64,000 nucleotides of DNA. Origin: an uncultured Lachnospiraceae bacterium. GTDB taxonomy: Bacteria > Bacillota > Clostridia > Lachnospirales > Lachnospiraceae. Positions 27,282 to 35,712 of the stretch are shown in pieces; positions within the stretch are counted from its first letter, which is position 1, and each line of letters starts with the position of its first letter. Location: positions 40,267 through 104,266 of the forward strand of contig CABUAW010000002.1 in NCBI GenBank assembly GCA_902489645.1, in the 5' to 3' direction. Both the position numbers and the translations under genes were made by a program. The notes below the pieces were generated by a model that was not told the origin of the DNA, searched no databases, and worked only from the letters and a program-made list of their open reading frames with translations.

Positions 27282-29015
27282 TTAAACCATCGCTGCGATT
27301 AACGCATCCAGCGCTTCACTGACTGCGGCAGATTTAGCGTCGGCATCCTCTAAGGAAGTCCCTTTAATTCCGTAATAGAACTTAATCTTAGGTTCCGTTC
27401 CGGAAGGACGTACGCAAAGCCATGCGTCATCCGTCAAATCATAGTAAAGCACGTTGGAGCTTGGCAGGCCGGTTGGTTTGACTTCTCCGGTCTTAATATC
27501 TACGATTTCATCCTTCTTATAATCCCGGGCAGAAACGACAGTCAGACCTGCAATCTCTTTCGGCGGGTTGGAACGCAGAGTTTCCATAATCGACTGAATC
27601 TTTGCCAGACCTTCAATACCGGATAAGGAAATGGATTTAACATCATCTTTATAATATCCGTATTTCTCATACATGTCCACCATCGCATCCCATAAGGTCT
27701 TACCCTGGGTCTTATAGTATGCGGCCGCTTCGCAGAGAGCCATTGTGGCAACAATCGCGTCTTTATCTCTGGCATGGGTACCAATCAGGCAGCCGTAGCT
27801 TTCCTCGAAACCGAAGAGGTACGTTCCCTTTCCGCTTGTCTCAAAACCAAGAATCTGCTGTCCGATATATTTGAAACCGGTCAGACACTCAATCAAACGG
27901 ATACCATAGCCCTTCGCAATGGCGTCGGCCATGTTGGTCGTAACGATAGTTTTAATGAGCGCGCCGTCTTCCGGCAATCCGCCGTTTCGAGCCTTTATCT
28001 GGCTGATGGTGTACTCCGCCAGCAGGCAGCCGGACATATTTCCTGTCAGATTATGATATTCGCCGTTTTTATCCTTTACGCGAACACCCAGACGGTCCGC
28101 ATCCGGGTCTGTCGCCAGAACCAGGTCTGCGTCAACCTCTTTGGCCAGCTTTAAGCCAAGGACAAAGGCCTCGTCCGCTTCCGGATTCGGATAGCTGACG
28201 GTTGGAAATTCGCCGTCCGGAAGTTCCTGTTCAGGAACAACGTACACATTCTCAAATCCAAGTTCTTTTAAAATCCGGCGGGCCGGGATATTGCCCGTGC
28301 CATGAAGCGGTGTATAAACCACCTTTAAATCTTTGCCTACGGCCTGAATCGCTTCCGGATGTTTCACCTGCTCTTTCAGGCGGGCAATATATTTATCGTC
28401 GATGTCTTTGCCGATAATGGTGCAAAGACCCGCTTTGACAGCTTCATCCTTATCCATCGTCAAAACGTTATTATAATCCGTTACGGCCTGAACCTCGCCC
28501 ATAATTCCGCTGTCATGCGGCGGTGTAATCTGAGCGCCGTCCTCCCAGTAAACCTTGTATCCGTTATATTCCGGCGGATTGTGGCTGGCCGTAATATTAA
28601 TTCCGGCAATACAGCCAAGTTCGCGTACGGCAAAGGATAATTCCGGTGTCGGCCGCAAAGACTCAAATAAATAAGCTTTAATGCCGTTGGCCGCCAGACA
28701 GAGCGCTGCTTCTAAAGCAAACTCCGGCGACATACGCCGTGAGTCAAACGCAATCGCCACGCCTTTGGATTCTCCATTTTGTTTCTTTATGTAATTCGCC
28801 AATCCCTGCGTCGTCTTACGCACGGTATAAATATTCATCCGGTTTGTACCTGCACCGATAATGCCGCGAAGACCTGCAGTACCAAACTCCAAATCCTTAT
28901 AAAAACGTTCCTTAATCTCTTTATCATCTTCCCTGATGCCTGACAGTTCTGCCTTCGTCCCTTCATCAAAATATGGGTTTGCCAGCCAGGACTCATATAT
29001 CTCCTTGTAGTCCAT
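27282..29015 (-). CDS. pgcA: Phosphoglucomutase/phosphomannomutase
   Basis: Alpha-D-phosphohexomutase, 577 aa, interconverting hexose 1- and 6-phosphates for surface glycan and storage metabolism. All four family domains are visible: GTAGLRGIIGAGTNRMN near 46, the phosphoserine loop INITASHNPPEYNGYKVYW (Ser near 145), the metal loop ATDPDADRLGVRV near 306, the sugar loop GFEESYGCL, and the phosphate-binding CVRPSGTEPKIKFYYG near 535. Length matches the Bacillus PgcA type. ATAAGGAGGAGATTCCA precedes ATG 29015. Monocistronic by its terminator; a -10-like TATAAT (29060-29055) lies upstream. Confidence 0.92.
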   Translation of the reverse strand: MDYKEIYESWLANPYFDEGTKAELSGIREDDKEIKERFYKDLEFGTAGLRGIIGAGTNRMNIYTVRKTTQGLANYIKKQNGESKGVAIAFDSRRMSPEFALEAALCLAANGIKAYLFESLRPTPELSFAVRELGCIAGINITASHNPPEYNGYKVYWEDGAQITPPHDSGIMGEVQAVTDYNNVLTMDKDEAVKAGLCTIIGKDIDDKYIARLKEQVKHPEAIQAVGKDLKVVYTPLHGTGNIPARRILKELGFENVYVVPEQELPDGEFPTVSYPNPEADEAFVLGLKLAKEVDADLVLATDPDADRLGVRVKDKNGEYHNLTGNMSGCLLAEYTISQIKARNGGLPEDGALIKTIVTTNMADAIAKGYGIRLIECLTGFKYIGQQILGFETSGKGTYLFGFEESYGCLIGTHARDKDAIVATMALCEAAAYYKTQGKTLWDAMVDMYEKYGYYKDDVKSISLSGIEGLAKIQSIMETLRSNPPKEIAGLTVVSARDYKKDEIVDIKTGEVKPTGLPSSNVLYYDLTDDAWLCVRPSGTEPKIKFYYGIKGTSLEDADAKSAAVSEALDALIAAMV

Positions 29016-29110
29016 TGGAATCTCCTCCTTATATTCAAAACTCTATGTACCTCTATTATACCCGATTCCTCACAAAAATGCACTATTTTTTTGATTTCTT
29101 CACCTTATTT

Positions 29111-30127
29111 TTAGACAAATTGTCCCATTTTCTTACAGAAATCATCCATTTCTGACAAAAAAGCACGCCGCTCGCTTTTTTCCCGAATCAGTTTGTTCAG
29201 CTTATCCATATTCTGGGCGGACATCCAGCTCTTGCGTGTATTCTGATACCGGTTCGCAATCTTCCAGAATTTTTCCGGGAAAACCATCATCCCGTAAAGA
29301 CAGCGCGCCTGACCGTAAGTAAACGGCATTACCCGGTGATAGGTTTTCAGCATCGCCATTCCAAGGCCCACATTCCAATGGTTTTTTTCCAGTATTTTAC
29401 GCATGAAAACATATAAATCATAAACCTGAAGGTCCATCCGCATCTGCTCAAACCGCACCAGTGCCATACTTCCACGGGTTATCAAAATATTATGCTGGGT
29501 ATAATCCCCATGGCACAGACGCTGTTCTTTTTGTCCCTTCGCATATAATTCCATATATCCGGCTTCTGAAAGAATGTCCTGGGCCGCCGCGCCCGCCTCG
29601 TCAAATTCCTGATAGACTTCCATAAATTTCCGGTCAAAGGCGTTTTTCTGTTTCTTGCGGCAAATATAATTTCGAATCGTTTTCAACTCACGGCGGCGGC
29701 GCGCCATTTCATCAAAAAGATTCCCCTGCAAAAAGACCTCATAAATCTCTTCATTTCGGGAAACATCATGCAGACTTTTATGAATACCGGCCATATGGAC
29801 CACCGCTCTTAAAATTTCTTCCTTATCCCTCGTACTGCACTCCCGCCCTTCATACCAGTCTGTCAGAACATAATTTTGTCCCTCCTCGTCCGTCGTCAGA
29901 AAGCTTCCCTCCTTATTTGCCACAAACTGGTCTATGTAAATGCAGCCCCGTTCTCTGAGACAGGTTTTCACCATCATTTCCCATTGAAGATGCTTCGGTG
30001 AACCGTGATAAACCCGAAACAGTTTTAGCCCCTGCTGCGTATCGCACAGCCAGGCTCCCCGCCCCCGGTAAAGACGTCTGATTTCCAGATGGTAACACTC
30101 CAACAGCTCTCTGATTTTTTCTTCCAA
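29111..30127 (-). CDS. CotS/YutH-like spore coat kinase-fold protein
   Basis: 338-aa protein of the CotS-type family, with an aminoglycoside-phosphotransferase/kinase fold found in spore coats. RLCHGDYTQHNILI (His206-Asn213) keeps the catalytic-loop Asp, but the usual metal-binding Asp-Phe-Asp further on reads VRFEQM (224-229), so the protein may be inactive as a kinase. The start appears to be TTG 30127, eight bases after GGGAGGG; the next in-frame Met is at residue 51. The ribosome site lies in a strong hairpin (30135-30184). Located downstream of asnA, with pgcA next. Confidence 0.8.
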   Translation of the reverse strand: MEEKIRELLECYHLEIRRLYRGRGAWLCDTQQGLKLFRVYHGSPKHLQWEMMVKTCLRERGCIYIDQFVANKEGSFLTTDEEGQNYVLTDWYEGRECSTRDKEEILRAVVHMAGIHKSLHDVSRNEEIYEVFLQGNLFDEMARRRRELKTIRNYICRKKQKNAFDRKFMEVYQEFDEAGAAAQDILSEAGYMELYAKGQKEQRLCHGDYTQHNILITRGSMALVRFEQMRMDLQVYDLYVFMRKILEKNHWNVGLGMAMLKTYHRVMPFTYGQARCLYGMMVFPEKFWKIANRYQNTRKSWMSAQNMDKLNKLIREKSERRAFLSEMDDFCKKMGQFV

Positions 30128-30134
30128 AAGAAAT

Positions 30135-30184
30135 CCCTCCCAGATATGTTAAAAGACAGTTTCTATTTAACATATGAGGGAGGG
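30135..30184 (-). promoter_or_regulatory. Hairpin that pairs with the cotS-like ribosome site
   Basis: Two 19-base arms (30135-30153 and 30166-30184) with only a two-base mismatch and a 12-base loop. On the minus-strand RNA the 3' arm ends in GGGAGGG, the ribosome site of the TTG start, and is paired with CCCTCCC. It may block translation, and with the following ATTTCTTTT it could alternatively terminate asnA. Confidence 0.6.
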
Positions 30185-30207
30185 GTTCATCATATTACCT
30201 GAATAAG

Positions 30208-31218
30208 TTACAGCAGGCAAACGCCCTGACTTTCCAGAGCTTCCACGACTTCATCCGGCCATACGGAGGCAATAACTTCACCGATATGCGCTTTTCTCAA
30301 ATAAAACATACAAATCCGGGCCTGACCGATACCGCCGCCGATAGTATACGGCAACTCACCATTCAAAAGCGCCTTATGGAACATTAAGTCCTTGCGTTCT
30401 GTGCATCCGCGAACTTCAAGCTGGCGCATTAAGGCCTCTTCGTCCACACGGATACCCATTGACGAAAGTTCAAAGGCCGTATCCAGCAAAGGATAATAGA
30501 CAAGAATATCGCCATTTAATTCCCAGTCGTCATAATCCGGCGCACGGCCGTCGTGAATCTCCCCGGAACCCAAAGCTCCGCCAATTTTCATCAGGAAAAC
30601 TGCGCCTTTCAGCCGCACAATTTCACGTTCCCTTTCCTTCGGCGTCAGATTCGGATACATATCCTCCAGCTCCTGTGTTGTCATAAAAGAAATCTCCGGC
30701 GGCAGCATTTCCTCAATATATTCATACTGGATAGCCATATATTTTTCCGTATTTTTCAATGCCTTATAAACTTTTCTTACGATGGCCTTTAAGGTTTCCT
30801 CATTCCGTTCCTCTTTATCTATAATCCGCTCCCAGTCCCACTGGTCAACCAGGATTGAATGAAGGTGGTCCGTATCCTCATCCCGGCGGATAGCATACAT
30901 ATCCGCATAAAGGCCTTCCCCATGCTTAAAGCCATAGCGCTTTAACGCAAACCGTTTCCACTTCGCCAGAGAATGAACAATTTCCACCTCCCGGTCCGCC
31001 TGCTCCCGGACGCCGAAATTCACCGGACGCTCCACGCCGTTTAACGTATCGTTCAGACCGCTTTCCGGATATACAAAAAAGGGCGCGGACACACGGGTCA
31101 GGTTTAATTGTCTGGCCAGCTCTTTTTCAAAAAAGTCTTTTACACATTTAATCGCAACTTCCGTTTCCCGAATATTCAGAGACGATTTATATCCCTCTGG
31201 TACCCACATTGGATTCAT
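30208..31218 (-). CDS. asnA: Aspartate--ammonia ligase (asparagine synthetase A)
   Basis: Ammonia-dependent asparagine synthetase, about 336 aa, related to class II aminoacyl-tRNA synthetases. Motifs: RETEVAIKCVKDFFEKELAR, SAPFFV, FEVVHSLAKWKR-like REVEIVHSLAKWKRFALKRY, VDQWDWERII, RAPDYDDWELNGDILV, FELSSMGIRVD and TIGGGIGQARICMF. The open frame extends to 31314, but homologues begin near the MWVPEGY segment. ATGs at 31218 and 31209 lack a close ribosome site; a GTG near 31233 is 11 bases after GGAGGAG, so the exact start is unsettled. Divergent from the dehydratase gene at 31479. Confidence 0.92.
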   Translation of the reverse strand: MNPMWVPEGYKSSLNIRETEVAIKCVKDFFEKELARQLNLTRVSAPFFVYPESGLNDTLNGVERPVNFGVREQADREVEIVHSLAKWKRFALKRYGFKHGEGLYADMYAIRRDEDTDHLHSILVDQWDWERIIDKEERNEETLKAIVRKVYKALKNTEKYMAIQYEYIEEMLPPEISFMTTQELEDMYPNLTPKEREREIVRLKGAVFLMKIGGALGSGEIHDGRAPDYDDWELNGDILVYYPLLDTAFELSSMGIRVDEEALMRQLEVRGCTERKDLMFHKALLNGELPYTIGGGIGQARICMFYLRKAHIGEVIASVWPDEVVEALESQGVCLL

Positions 31219-31331
31219 ATTATTTACCACAGCCAGAATCGCTCCTCCGGCTGCATGCTCCTTCCTTCCAATTTTTACTTTCCTATTATAGTTTATATCG
31301 GGTAAAAGTATCAAGTCATTTTCTATTTAAA

Positions 31332-31360
31332 TGCAAAATTGCATTTATTGCAAAATTGCA
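31332..31360. promoter_or_regulatory. Two TGCA-N4-TGCA enhancer-like elements
   Basis: TGCAAAATTGCA occurs at 31332-31343 and again at 31349-31360. Centres lie 102 and 85 bases upstream of the -12 GC of the sigma-54 promoter at 31425-31442. A matching pair at 40567-40596 has the same offsets, so they are probable binding sites of the activator encoded at 32818-34239. Confidence 0.7.
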
Positions 31361-31424
31361 TTTACTTATTTCTCCAATAAATTCGAAAAAGCCCCATTTT
31401 TGCTGTCTTTTTTTTAACAAAAAG

Positions 31425-31442
31425 TTGGCATAGGAATTGCGG
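31425..31442 (+). promoter_or_regulatory. Sigma-54 (-24/-12) promoter of the dehydratase gene
   Basis: TTGGCATAGGAATTGCGG: GG at 31427-31428 and GC at 31439-31440 are 10 bases apart, the invariant spacing of RpoN promoters. The predicted start is near 31452, 27 bases before the ATG. Confidence 0.85.
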
Positions 31443-31478
31443 TTAAGAAAGATGAATAATTAAAGGAGGTTTACTATC

Positions 31479-31895
31479 ATGAAAGGTTTTACGATTAAAG
31501 ATTTATCTATTGGCCAGGAAGCCAGCTTCACAAAAACCATCAGTGAAACAGACGTTTATTTATTTGCCGGTATTACAGGCGATATCAACCCAGCACATTT
31601 AAATGAAGAATATGCTAAAAATACATTCTTCAAAGGCCGTATCGCTCACGGTATGCTTTCCGCTGGTTTAATCTCCGCTGTACTTGGCGTACATATGCCA
31701 GGTCCAGGAACTATCTATTTAAGCCAGACTCTGAACTTCTTAGCTCCGGTTCGCATGGGCGACACAATCACAGCAACAGGTAAAGTTGTTGAGATGATTC
31801 CGGAAAAGAACAGAGTTAAAATCGAAACCATCTGTACGAATCAGGATGGCGTTGTTGTTACCAAAGGCGAAGCTATGGTAATGCCACCTAAGTAA
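31479..31895 (+). CDS. MaoC/PhaJ-type (R)-specific enoyl-CoA hydratase
   Basis: 138-aa hot-dog-fold protein that adds or removes water between enoyl-CoA and (R)-3-hydroxyacyl-CoA. The catalytic signature is FAGITGDINPAHLNEEYA (Asp and His near residues 35-40), followed by FKGRIAHGMLSAGLISAVLG and IYLSQTLNFLAPVRMGD. Length and motif match PhaJ-type hydratases. TTAAAGGAGG precedes the ATG. It is a single-gene unit with its own sigma-54 promoter and terminator. It shares promoter design with the acyl-CoA dehydrogenase operon at 34239-40440, so a shared pathway (3-hydroxybutyryl-CoA to crotonyl-CoA) is likely. The natural substrate is inferred. Confidence 0.9.
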   Translation: MKGFTIKDLSIGQEASFTKTISETDVYLFAGITGDINPAHLNEEYAKNTFFKGRIAHGMLSAGLISAVLGVHMPGPGTIYLSQTLNFLAPVRMGDTITATGKVVEMIPEKNRVKIETICTNQDGVVVTKGEAMVMPPK

Positions 31896-31960
31896 AATGG
31901 GGTTATATTCAAAGGGCAGCATGTAGGACTTCCCCTCTTAAATTGAAGTTTTACTTGCAG

Positions 31961-31998
31961 AAGCGGCATTGTTCGTACCAGACAATGCCGCTTTTTTA
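31961..31998 (+). terminator. Intrinsic terminator after the dehydratase gene
   Basis: Twelve-bp arms AAGCGGCATTGT / ACAATGCCGCTT with a nine-base loop and TTTTTT. Confidence 0.9.
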
Positions 31999-32041
31999 GA
32001 TGCGGGAAAATTTTATATCACTATATATCCGGGGGTATCTT

Positions 32042-32332
32042 TTAATTTGATATTTCTATAACGTTCAGCTTTCCTCCCTGCATACATATCTGAAAATTTC
32101 TATCATTCTCATCCTTTCCCAATCGAATGACATTATAAAACATCCGGCGGTACTTCTGATGATTAATCTGAATATTCATGGAAAATTGAATTTGGTGTTC
32201 ATTGTCGTCAACCGTCTGCTTTAAGCTGCTGCCATTTTCCAGTTCACCGCATTTTATTCCGTCTATATAAACCTCTAAGAGCGCTGTACTTCCAATAAAA
32301 AAATTGACCCGTTCCAGCTCAATGGTCCGCAT
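32042..32332 (-). CDS. Hypothetical small protein (96 aa)
   Basis: Not recognised. 96 aa, strand-rich by sequence, with no signal peptide and no membrane segment; one Cys near 28 and one near 84. GGGGAGAAGAAAA precedes ATG 32332 and a good promoter (TTGACA-N17-TAAAAT, 32394-32366) lies upstream, so it is probably a real gene. It is divergent from the XRE regulator at 32463, with a dyad between them, and may be that regulator's target. Confidence 0.6.
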   Translation of the reverse strand: MRTIELERVNFFIGSTALLEVYIDGIKCGELENGSSLKQTVDDNEHQIQFSMNIQINHQKYRRMFYNVIRLGKDENDRNFQICMQGGKLNVIEISN

Positions 32333-32365
32333 TTTTCTTCTCCCCTTTCTACCCCCCCCTAAAAA

Positions 32366-32394
32366 ATTTTATAATAAATTGTTTATTTTGTCAA
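32366..32394 (-). promoter_or_regulatory. Promoter of the 96-aa gene
   Basis: Minus strand TTGACA (32394-32389), 17 bases, TAAAAT (32371-32366). Confidence 0.6.
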
Positions 32395-32399
32395 ATTAT

Positions 32400-32416
32400 A
32401 TTATCTTTTTGATAAT
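32400..32416. promoter_or_regulatory. Dyad ATTATC-N5-GATAAT, candidate XRE operator
   Basis: A perfect inverted repeat in the divergent gap, just upstream of the minus-strand -35. The position suits repression of one or both genes by the adjacent XRE protein. Confidence 0.4.
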
Positions 32417-32462
32417 GTAATATCTTTCTGGTTATTTTATTATAATTAGGAAGGAGGCCATT

Positions 32463-32765
32463 ATGATTGCTGATAAAATAAAAATGCTTAGAAATGCAAA
32501 TAATATGACCCAATCTGAACTGGCTAGAAAATTAAACATTACCCGAAGCAGCGTAAACGCCTGGGAGATGGGGATATCCATTCCTTCAACCACCTTTATT
32601 GTGGAACTGGCCCAGCTTTTTCGGGTTTCGACAGACTATCTGCTGGATTTGCCAACCCATAATTCCATTGACATATCCGCACTGAATGAGACAGAAATTT
32701 CTATTGTATATAACTTAATTCGTTATTTTCATCAAAATCACAACACAAAAGAGCTGAAAAGGTAA
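32463..32765 (+). CDS. XRE-family transcriptional regulator
   Basis: 100-aa Cro/CI-type DNA-binding protein. The helix-turn-helix covers about 5-60 (IKMLRNANNMTQSELARKLN, then ITRSSVNAWEMGISIPS), followed by a short tail. AGGAAGGAGG precedes ATG 32463, with TATAAT at 32441-32446 just 11 bases before that site. Its stop codon lies in the 5' arm of its terminator. Divergent to a 96-aa gene; likely local autoregulation. Not obviously phage-derived, as no other phage genes are nearby. Confidence 0.85.
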   Translation: MIADKIKMLRNANNMTQSELARKLNITRSSVNAWEMGISIPSTTFIVELAQLFRVSTDYLLDLPTHNSIDISALNETEISIVYNLIRYFHQNHNTKELKR

Positions 32766-32788
32766 TTCTTATCTTTTCAGCTCTTTTA
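32747..32788 (+). terminator. Intrinsic terminator overlapping the XRE stop codon
   Basis: Fifteen-bp arms AAAAGAGCTGAAAAG / CTTTTCAGCTCTTTT with an 11-base loop. The stop codon lies at the edge of the first arm. Confidence 0.85.
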
Positions 32789-32817
32789 TACGTTAAACCT
32801 GAAACGGTTATATGTTT

Positions 32818-34239
32818 TTATTTATCGTAAGAAATATTATACTTCGCCATCTTCCTGGAAATCGTAGACTGATTGACTTTGAGGACCTCGGCCGCGCTCT
32901 TGCCGCTGCCGTAACGCTGGACAACCGTCTCAATAATCTGCTTCTCGAAGGCATTCAGATTCTCTTCCAGGCTCATCCGGCTGTCAAACTGGCATCCGGT
33001 AATGCCTTCGCCGCTCGGATTTGACGGAACCAATAACTGGCCGTCTAACATCTGAGGCGGTATATTTTTAATACAGTACACAGAGGATGCGCTGATTAAG
33101 ACAATCCGTTCCACAAAGTTTTTCAATTCTCTGACATTTCCCGGCCAGGAATAATTTTTCAGTATATTCATAACTTCCGGTGAAAAGGTTTTTTCACGTC
33201 CGTATTTTTTACAATATTTGTTTAAAAAATAATCAATCAACGGCTCAATATCGCTTGGACGCTCCCGCAGCGGCGGAATAATGGCAGGAATAACATTTAA
33301 CCGGTAATATAAGTCCGCCCGGAAGGTTTTCTTCTTGATACATTCGCTCAAATCTTCATTTGTCGCGGCAATCAAACGGAAATCTATCCGTTTCGGCCGG
33401 TCTGAGCCAATTCTCTGTACCATTTTTGTCTCAATGGTTCTCAATATCTTTCCCTGAAGCGCCAGCGGCAGAGAATTAATTTCATCCAAAAACAGTGTGG
33501 ATTCATTGGCTGTCTCTATAAGCCCCTTTTTACCGCTGCCCAAGGCTCCGGTAAAGGCGCCTTTTTCATAACCGAATAATTCCGATTCAAGCAGCGTCTC
33601 CGGAAAGGCCGCACAATTAATACGCACCATCTCTTTATCTTTGCGCTCGCTCATTTCGTGGATATATTCGGCCAGCACCTCTTTACCTGTCCCCGATTCG
33701 CCCTGAATCAGAATATTCGCATCGGTGGAGGCCACATTATTCATCGCCCGGATTAAATCCGACATCTGCGGACTGTTATATATTAAAAGCTTATTATCGG
33801 ACGGCTGTTTTTTTTCAATTTCCTTCACAGCCTGATATTTGTTCAAAGCATCGTAATAATAGCCGATAAGTTCTTCCATATCTCTCATGACGCCGATAAT
33901 ATACTGAATCTCACCCTTATCATTTAATATCGGCATCTGAGATACCATCTGCATCTGCTCTTTGCCATGGCTGTTAAAAATTCTCTGGCACATGACGACA
34001 TCTTTTTTCTGTTCATATACATTACGGGAAATTACATAGTCGATTAAGCCATCATCGTACATATCAAAAACATTGTATCGGAGCAGCCGGTCTCTGGGCA
34101 GGTCAAATTTCTTAATCATTGCATAATTAACATAAATCATATTTCCCTTGTCATCCAGAACATATAATGCATCCGGCATATTGTCAAAAACATCTTCATA
34201 AAACTCATATTTTTCTTTGATGGTTGTTACTTTTTCCAT
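32818..34239 (-). CDS. Sigma-54-dependent activator (PAS, AAA+, Fis-type HTH)
   Basis: 473-aa enhancer-binding protein. A PAS sensor is at about 15-125 (FDNMPDALYVLDDKGNMIYV). The AAA+ domain is at about 155-390: Walker A GESGTGKE (181-188), the sigma-54 contact loop GAFTGA (227-232) and Walker B TLFLDEINSLP (about 248). The C-terminal helix-turn-helix (about 425-470) includes GSGKSAAEVLKVNQSTISRK. GAGGGG lies six bases before ATG 34239; the earlier in-frame Met at 34305 has none. It is last in the acd-etfBA-pct-gntP operon and is the natural candidate to bind the TGCA-N4-TGCA pairs at both sigma-54 promoters. The PAS ligand is unknown. Confidence 0.93.
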   Translation of the reverse strand: MEKVTTIKEKYEFYEDVFDNMPDALYVLDDKGNMIYVNYAMIKKFDLPRDRLLRYNVFDMYDDGLIDYVISRNVYEQKKDVVMCQRIFNSHGKEQMQMVSQMPILNDKGEIQYIIGVMRDMEELIGYYYDALNKYQAVKEIEKKQPSDNKLLIYNSPQMSDLIRAMNNVASTDANILIQGESGTGKEVLAEYIHEMSERKDKEMVRINCAAFPETLLESELFGYEKGAFTGALGSGKKGLIETANESTLFLDEINSLPLALQGKILRTIETKMVQRIGSDRPKRIDFRLIAATNEDLSECIKKKTFRADLYYRLNVIPAIIPPLRERPSDIEPLIDYFLNKYCKKYGREKTFSPEVMNILKNYSWPGNVRELKNFVERIVLISASSVYCIKNIPPQMLDGQLLVPSNPSGEGITGCQFDSRMSLEENLNAFEKQIIETVVQRYGSGKSAAEVLKVNQSTISRKMAKYNISYDK

Positions 34240-34305
34240 ATGAAACCCCTCGTCTTTACTGCCTGCTCCCCATTTTACGGCAGCGTACATAGTTCTAAAC
34301 AGCAC

Positions 34306-34336
34306 GATACACTCCTTTTATAAAAAGGAGTGTATC
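34306..34336. repeat. Perfect inverted repeat between permease and activator genes
   Basis: Fourteen-bp arms GATACACTCCTTTT / AAAAGGAGTGTATC with a three-base centre. No U-tract follows the second arm on the minus strand, so it is not a standard terminator. It may be an operator, or an mRNA hairpin that lowers expression of the activator. Confidence 0.7.
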
Positions 34337-34375
34337 TTAATCATAACTTATTTTGATTTTTTAATCAATAACAAA

Positions 34376-35683
34376 TTAGCAAATACCAATCATAGCAAAG
34401 ATAATACATACGATTACTGCGATTGTTGGAATAACACAGCAGTTCATACCGATATCGATATAGGAATCCTTATGGGTCAAACCGCAAACGCTTAACAGAG
34501 TGATAACAGCGCCGTTGTGTGGCAGTGTATCAAGACCACCAGATGCAACGGATGCAACTCTGTGCAGAGCCTCTGGGCTGAGGTTCGGGTCGTTGGCTGC
34601 TAATTCCATATATTTCGGGCCTAATGCTTCAAGAGCAATACCCATACCACCGGAAGCAGAACCTGTAGCACCTGCAAGTACGGATACGGAAATAGCTTCG
34701 GAAATCAGAGGAGTTCCAGGGATACCAAGCAGCATTGTTGTCAATGTAGCGAAACCAGGAACGGCTTTTACAACACCACCGAAACCATTAGCAGCGGCCG
34801 TATTACCGATAGACATAAGACCACCGGAAGCACCGTCGTTGATAGCCTTAGGGAAGTCTTTTGCACACTTGAAGTTCAAAACGATAGCAAGAACAACAGC
34901 GATTAACAGAGAACCTACCAACGGAACACTAAGTACATTCAACGTTACAGGAACAGATACCAACGGAATCAAAGAAACGATTGGGTTTGGAAGTGTTGTG
35001 TCATCAGCCATAGCTTCAAGGTTGGACGGCTCAACAAAGTGTAAACCTTCTTTTCTCAGTTTGTTTTCTCTCATCTTCATCCACAGAACACCAAGTACCA
35101 ACATAACTAATGCTGCAACAACACCCATAATAGGAGCAGCCATAGCTGTTGTACCATAGTAGTTTGTAGGGATAATGTTCTGAATCTGAGGTGTACCAGG
35201 GATAGCTGTCATAGTGAATGTGAAAGCACCCAGGGAAATAGCACCAGGAATCAGTTTGTTCGGGATATCAGCTTCTCTGTAAAGAGCTACAGCCAGTGGG
35301 TAGATAGCAAATACTACTACGAACAGAGAGATACCACCATATGTCAGAACGGCACAAGCAATAACTGTTGCCAAGATAGCCTGTTTTGCACCGATTAATT
35401 TTGTAAGCCAGAGACCTACGGATTTAGCGGCGCCGGAAACCTCCATAACCTTACCGAAAATAGCGCCGAGCATGAAAGCCGGGAACCATGTCTGTAAGAA
35501 AGTAGCCATAGCGGCCATGTAGTTATCTGTCCACATTGTCAATACGTTAATTGTAGGGTCTTCGAACATACTGAGGAGCGCTACAACTGCTGCACAAACT
35601 GGTGCAACCCAAAGAATGGACTGGCCTTTAAATGCTAAGAAGATAAGCAAGGCCAAGCCTAATACAATACCAAATAAACTCAT
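34376..35683 (-). CDS. GntP-family permease
   Basis: 435-aa integral membrane transporter with about 11-12 segments. The GntP/ArsB-type fold is seen in segments such as FPAFMLGAIFGKVMEVSGAA, AVLTYGGISLFVVVFAIYPL and a repeat half near 300-330. This family imports gluconate and other hydroxy or short-chain organic acids, and some members carry 3-hydroxybutyrate. GAGGGAGG precedes ATG 35683. It lies 29 bp after the CoA-transferase gene, so its substrate is probably the acid that enzyme activates. The substrate is not readable from the sequence. Confidence 0.88.
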   Translation of the reverse strand: MSLFGIVLGLALLIFLAFKGQSILWVAPVCAAVVALLSMFEDPTINVLTMWTDNYMAAMATFLQTWFPAFMLGAIFGKVMEVSGAAKSVGLWLTKLIGAKQAILATVIACAVLTYGGISLFVVVFAIYPLAVALYREADIPNKLIPGAISLGAFTFTMTAIPGTPQIQNIIPTNYYGTTAMAAPIMGVVAALVMLVLGVLWMKMRENKLRKEGLHFVEPSNLEAMADDTTLPNPIVSLIPLVSVPVTLNVLSVPLVGSLLIAVVLAIVLNFKCAKDFPKAINDGASGGLMSIGNTAAANGFGGVVKAVPGFATLTTMLLGIPGTPLISEAISVSVLAGATGSASGGMGIALEALGPKYMELAANDPNLSPEALHRVASVASGGLDTLPHNGAVITLLSVCGLTHKDSYIDIGMNCCVIPTIAVIVCIIFAMIGIC

Positions 35684-35712
35684 ATTATTTTTCCTCCCTC
35701 GTTAAGTTACAA

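Noticed and set aside
31219..31478. Possible T-box leader before asnA
   Set aside because: No T-box sequence (TGGNACCGCG-type) or antiterminator is seen; the region is explained by the divergent sigma-54 promoter and its enhancer sites.
32463..32765. XRE gene as a mark of a prophage or integrative element
   Set aside because: No integrase, portal, terminase, att-like repeat or transposase is found within the window.
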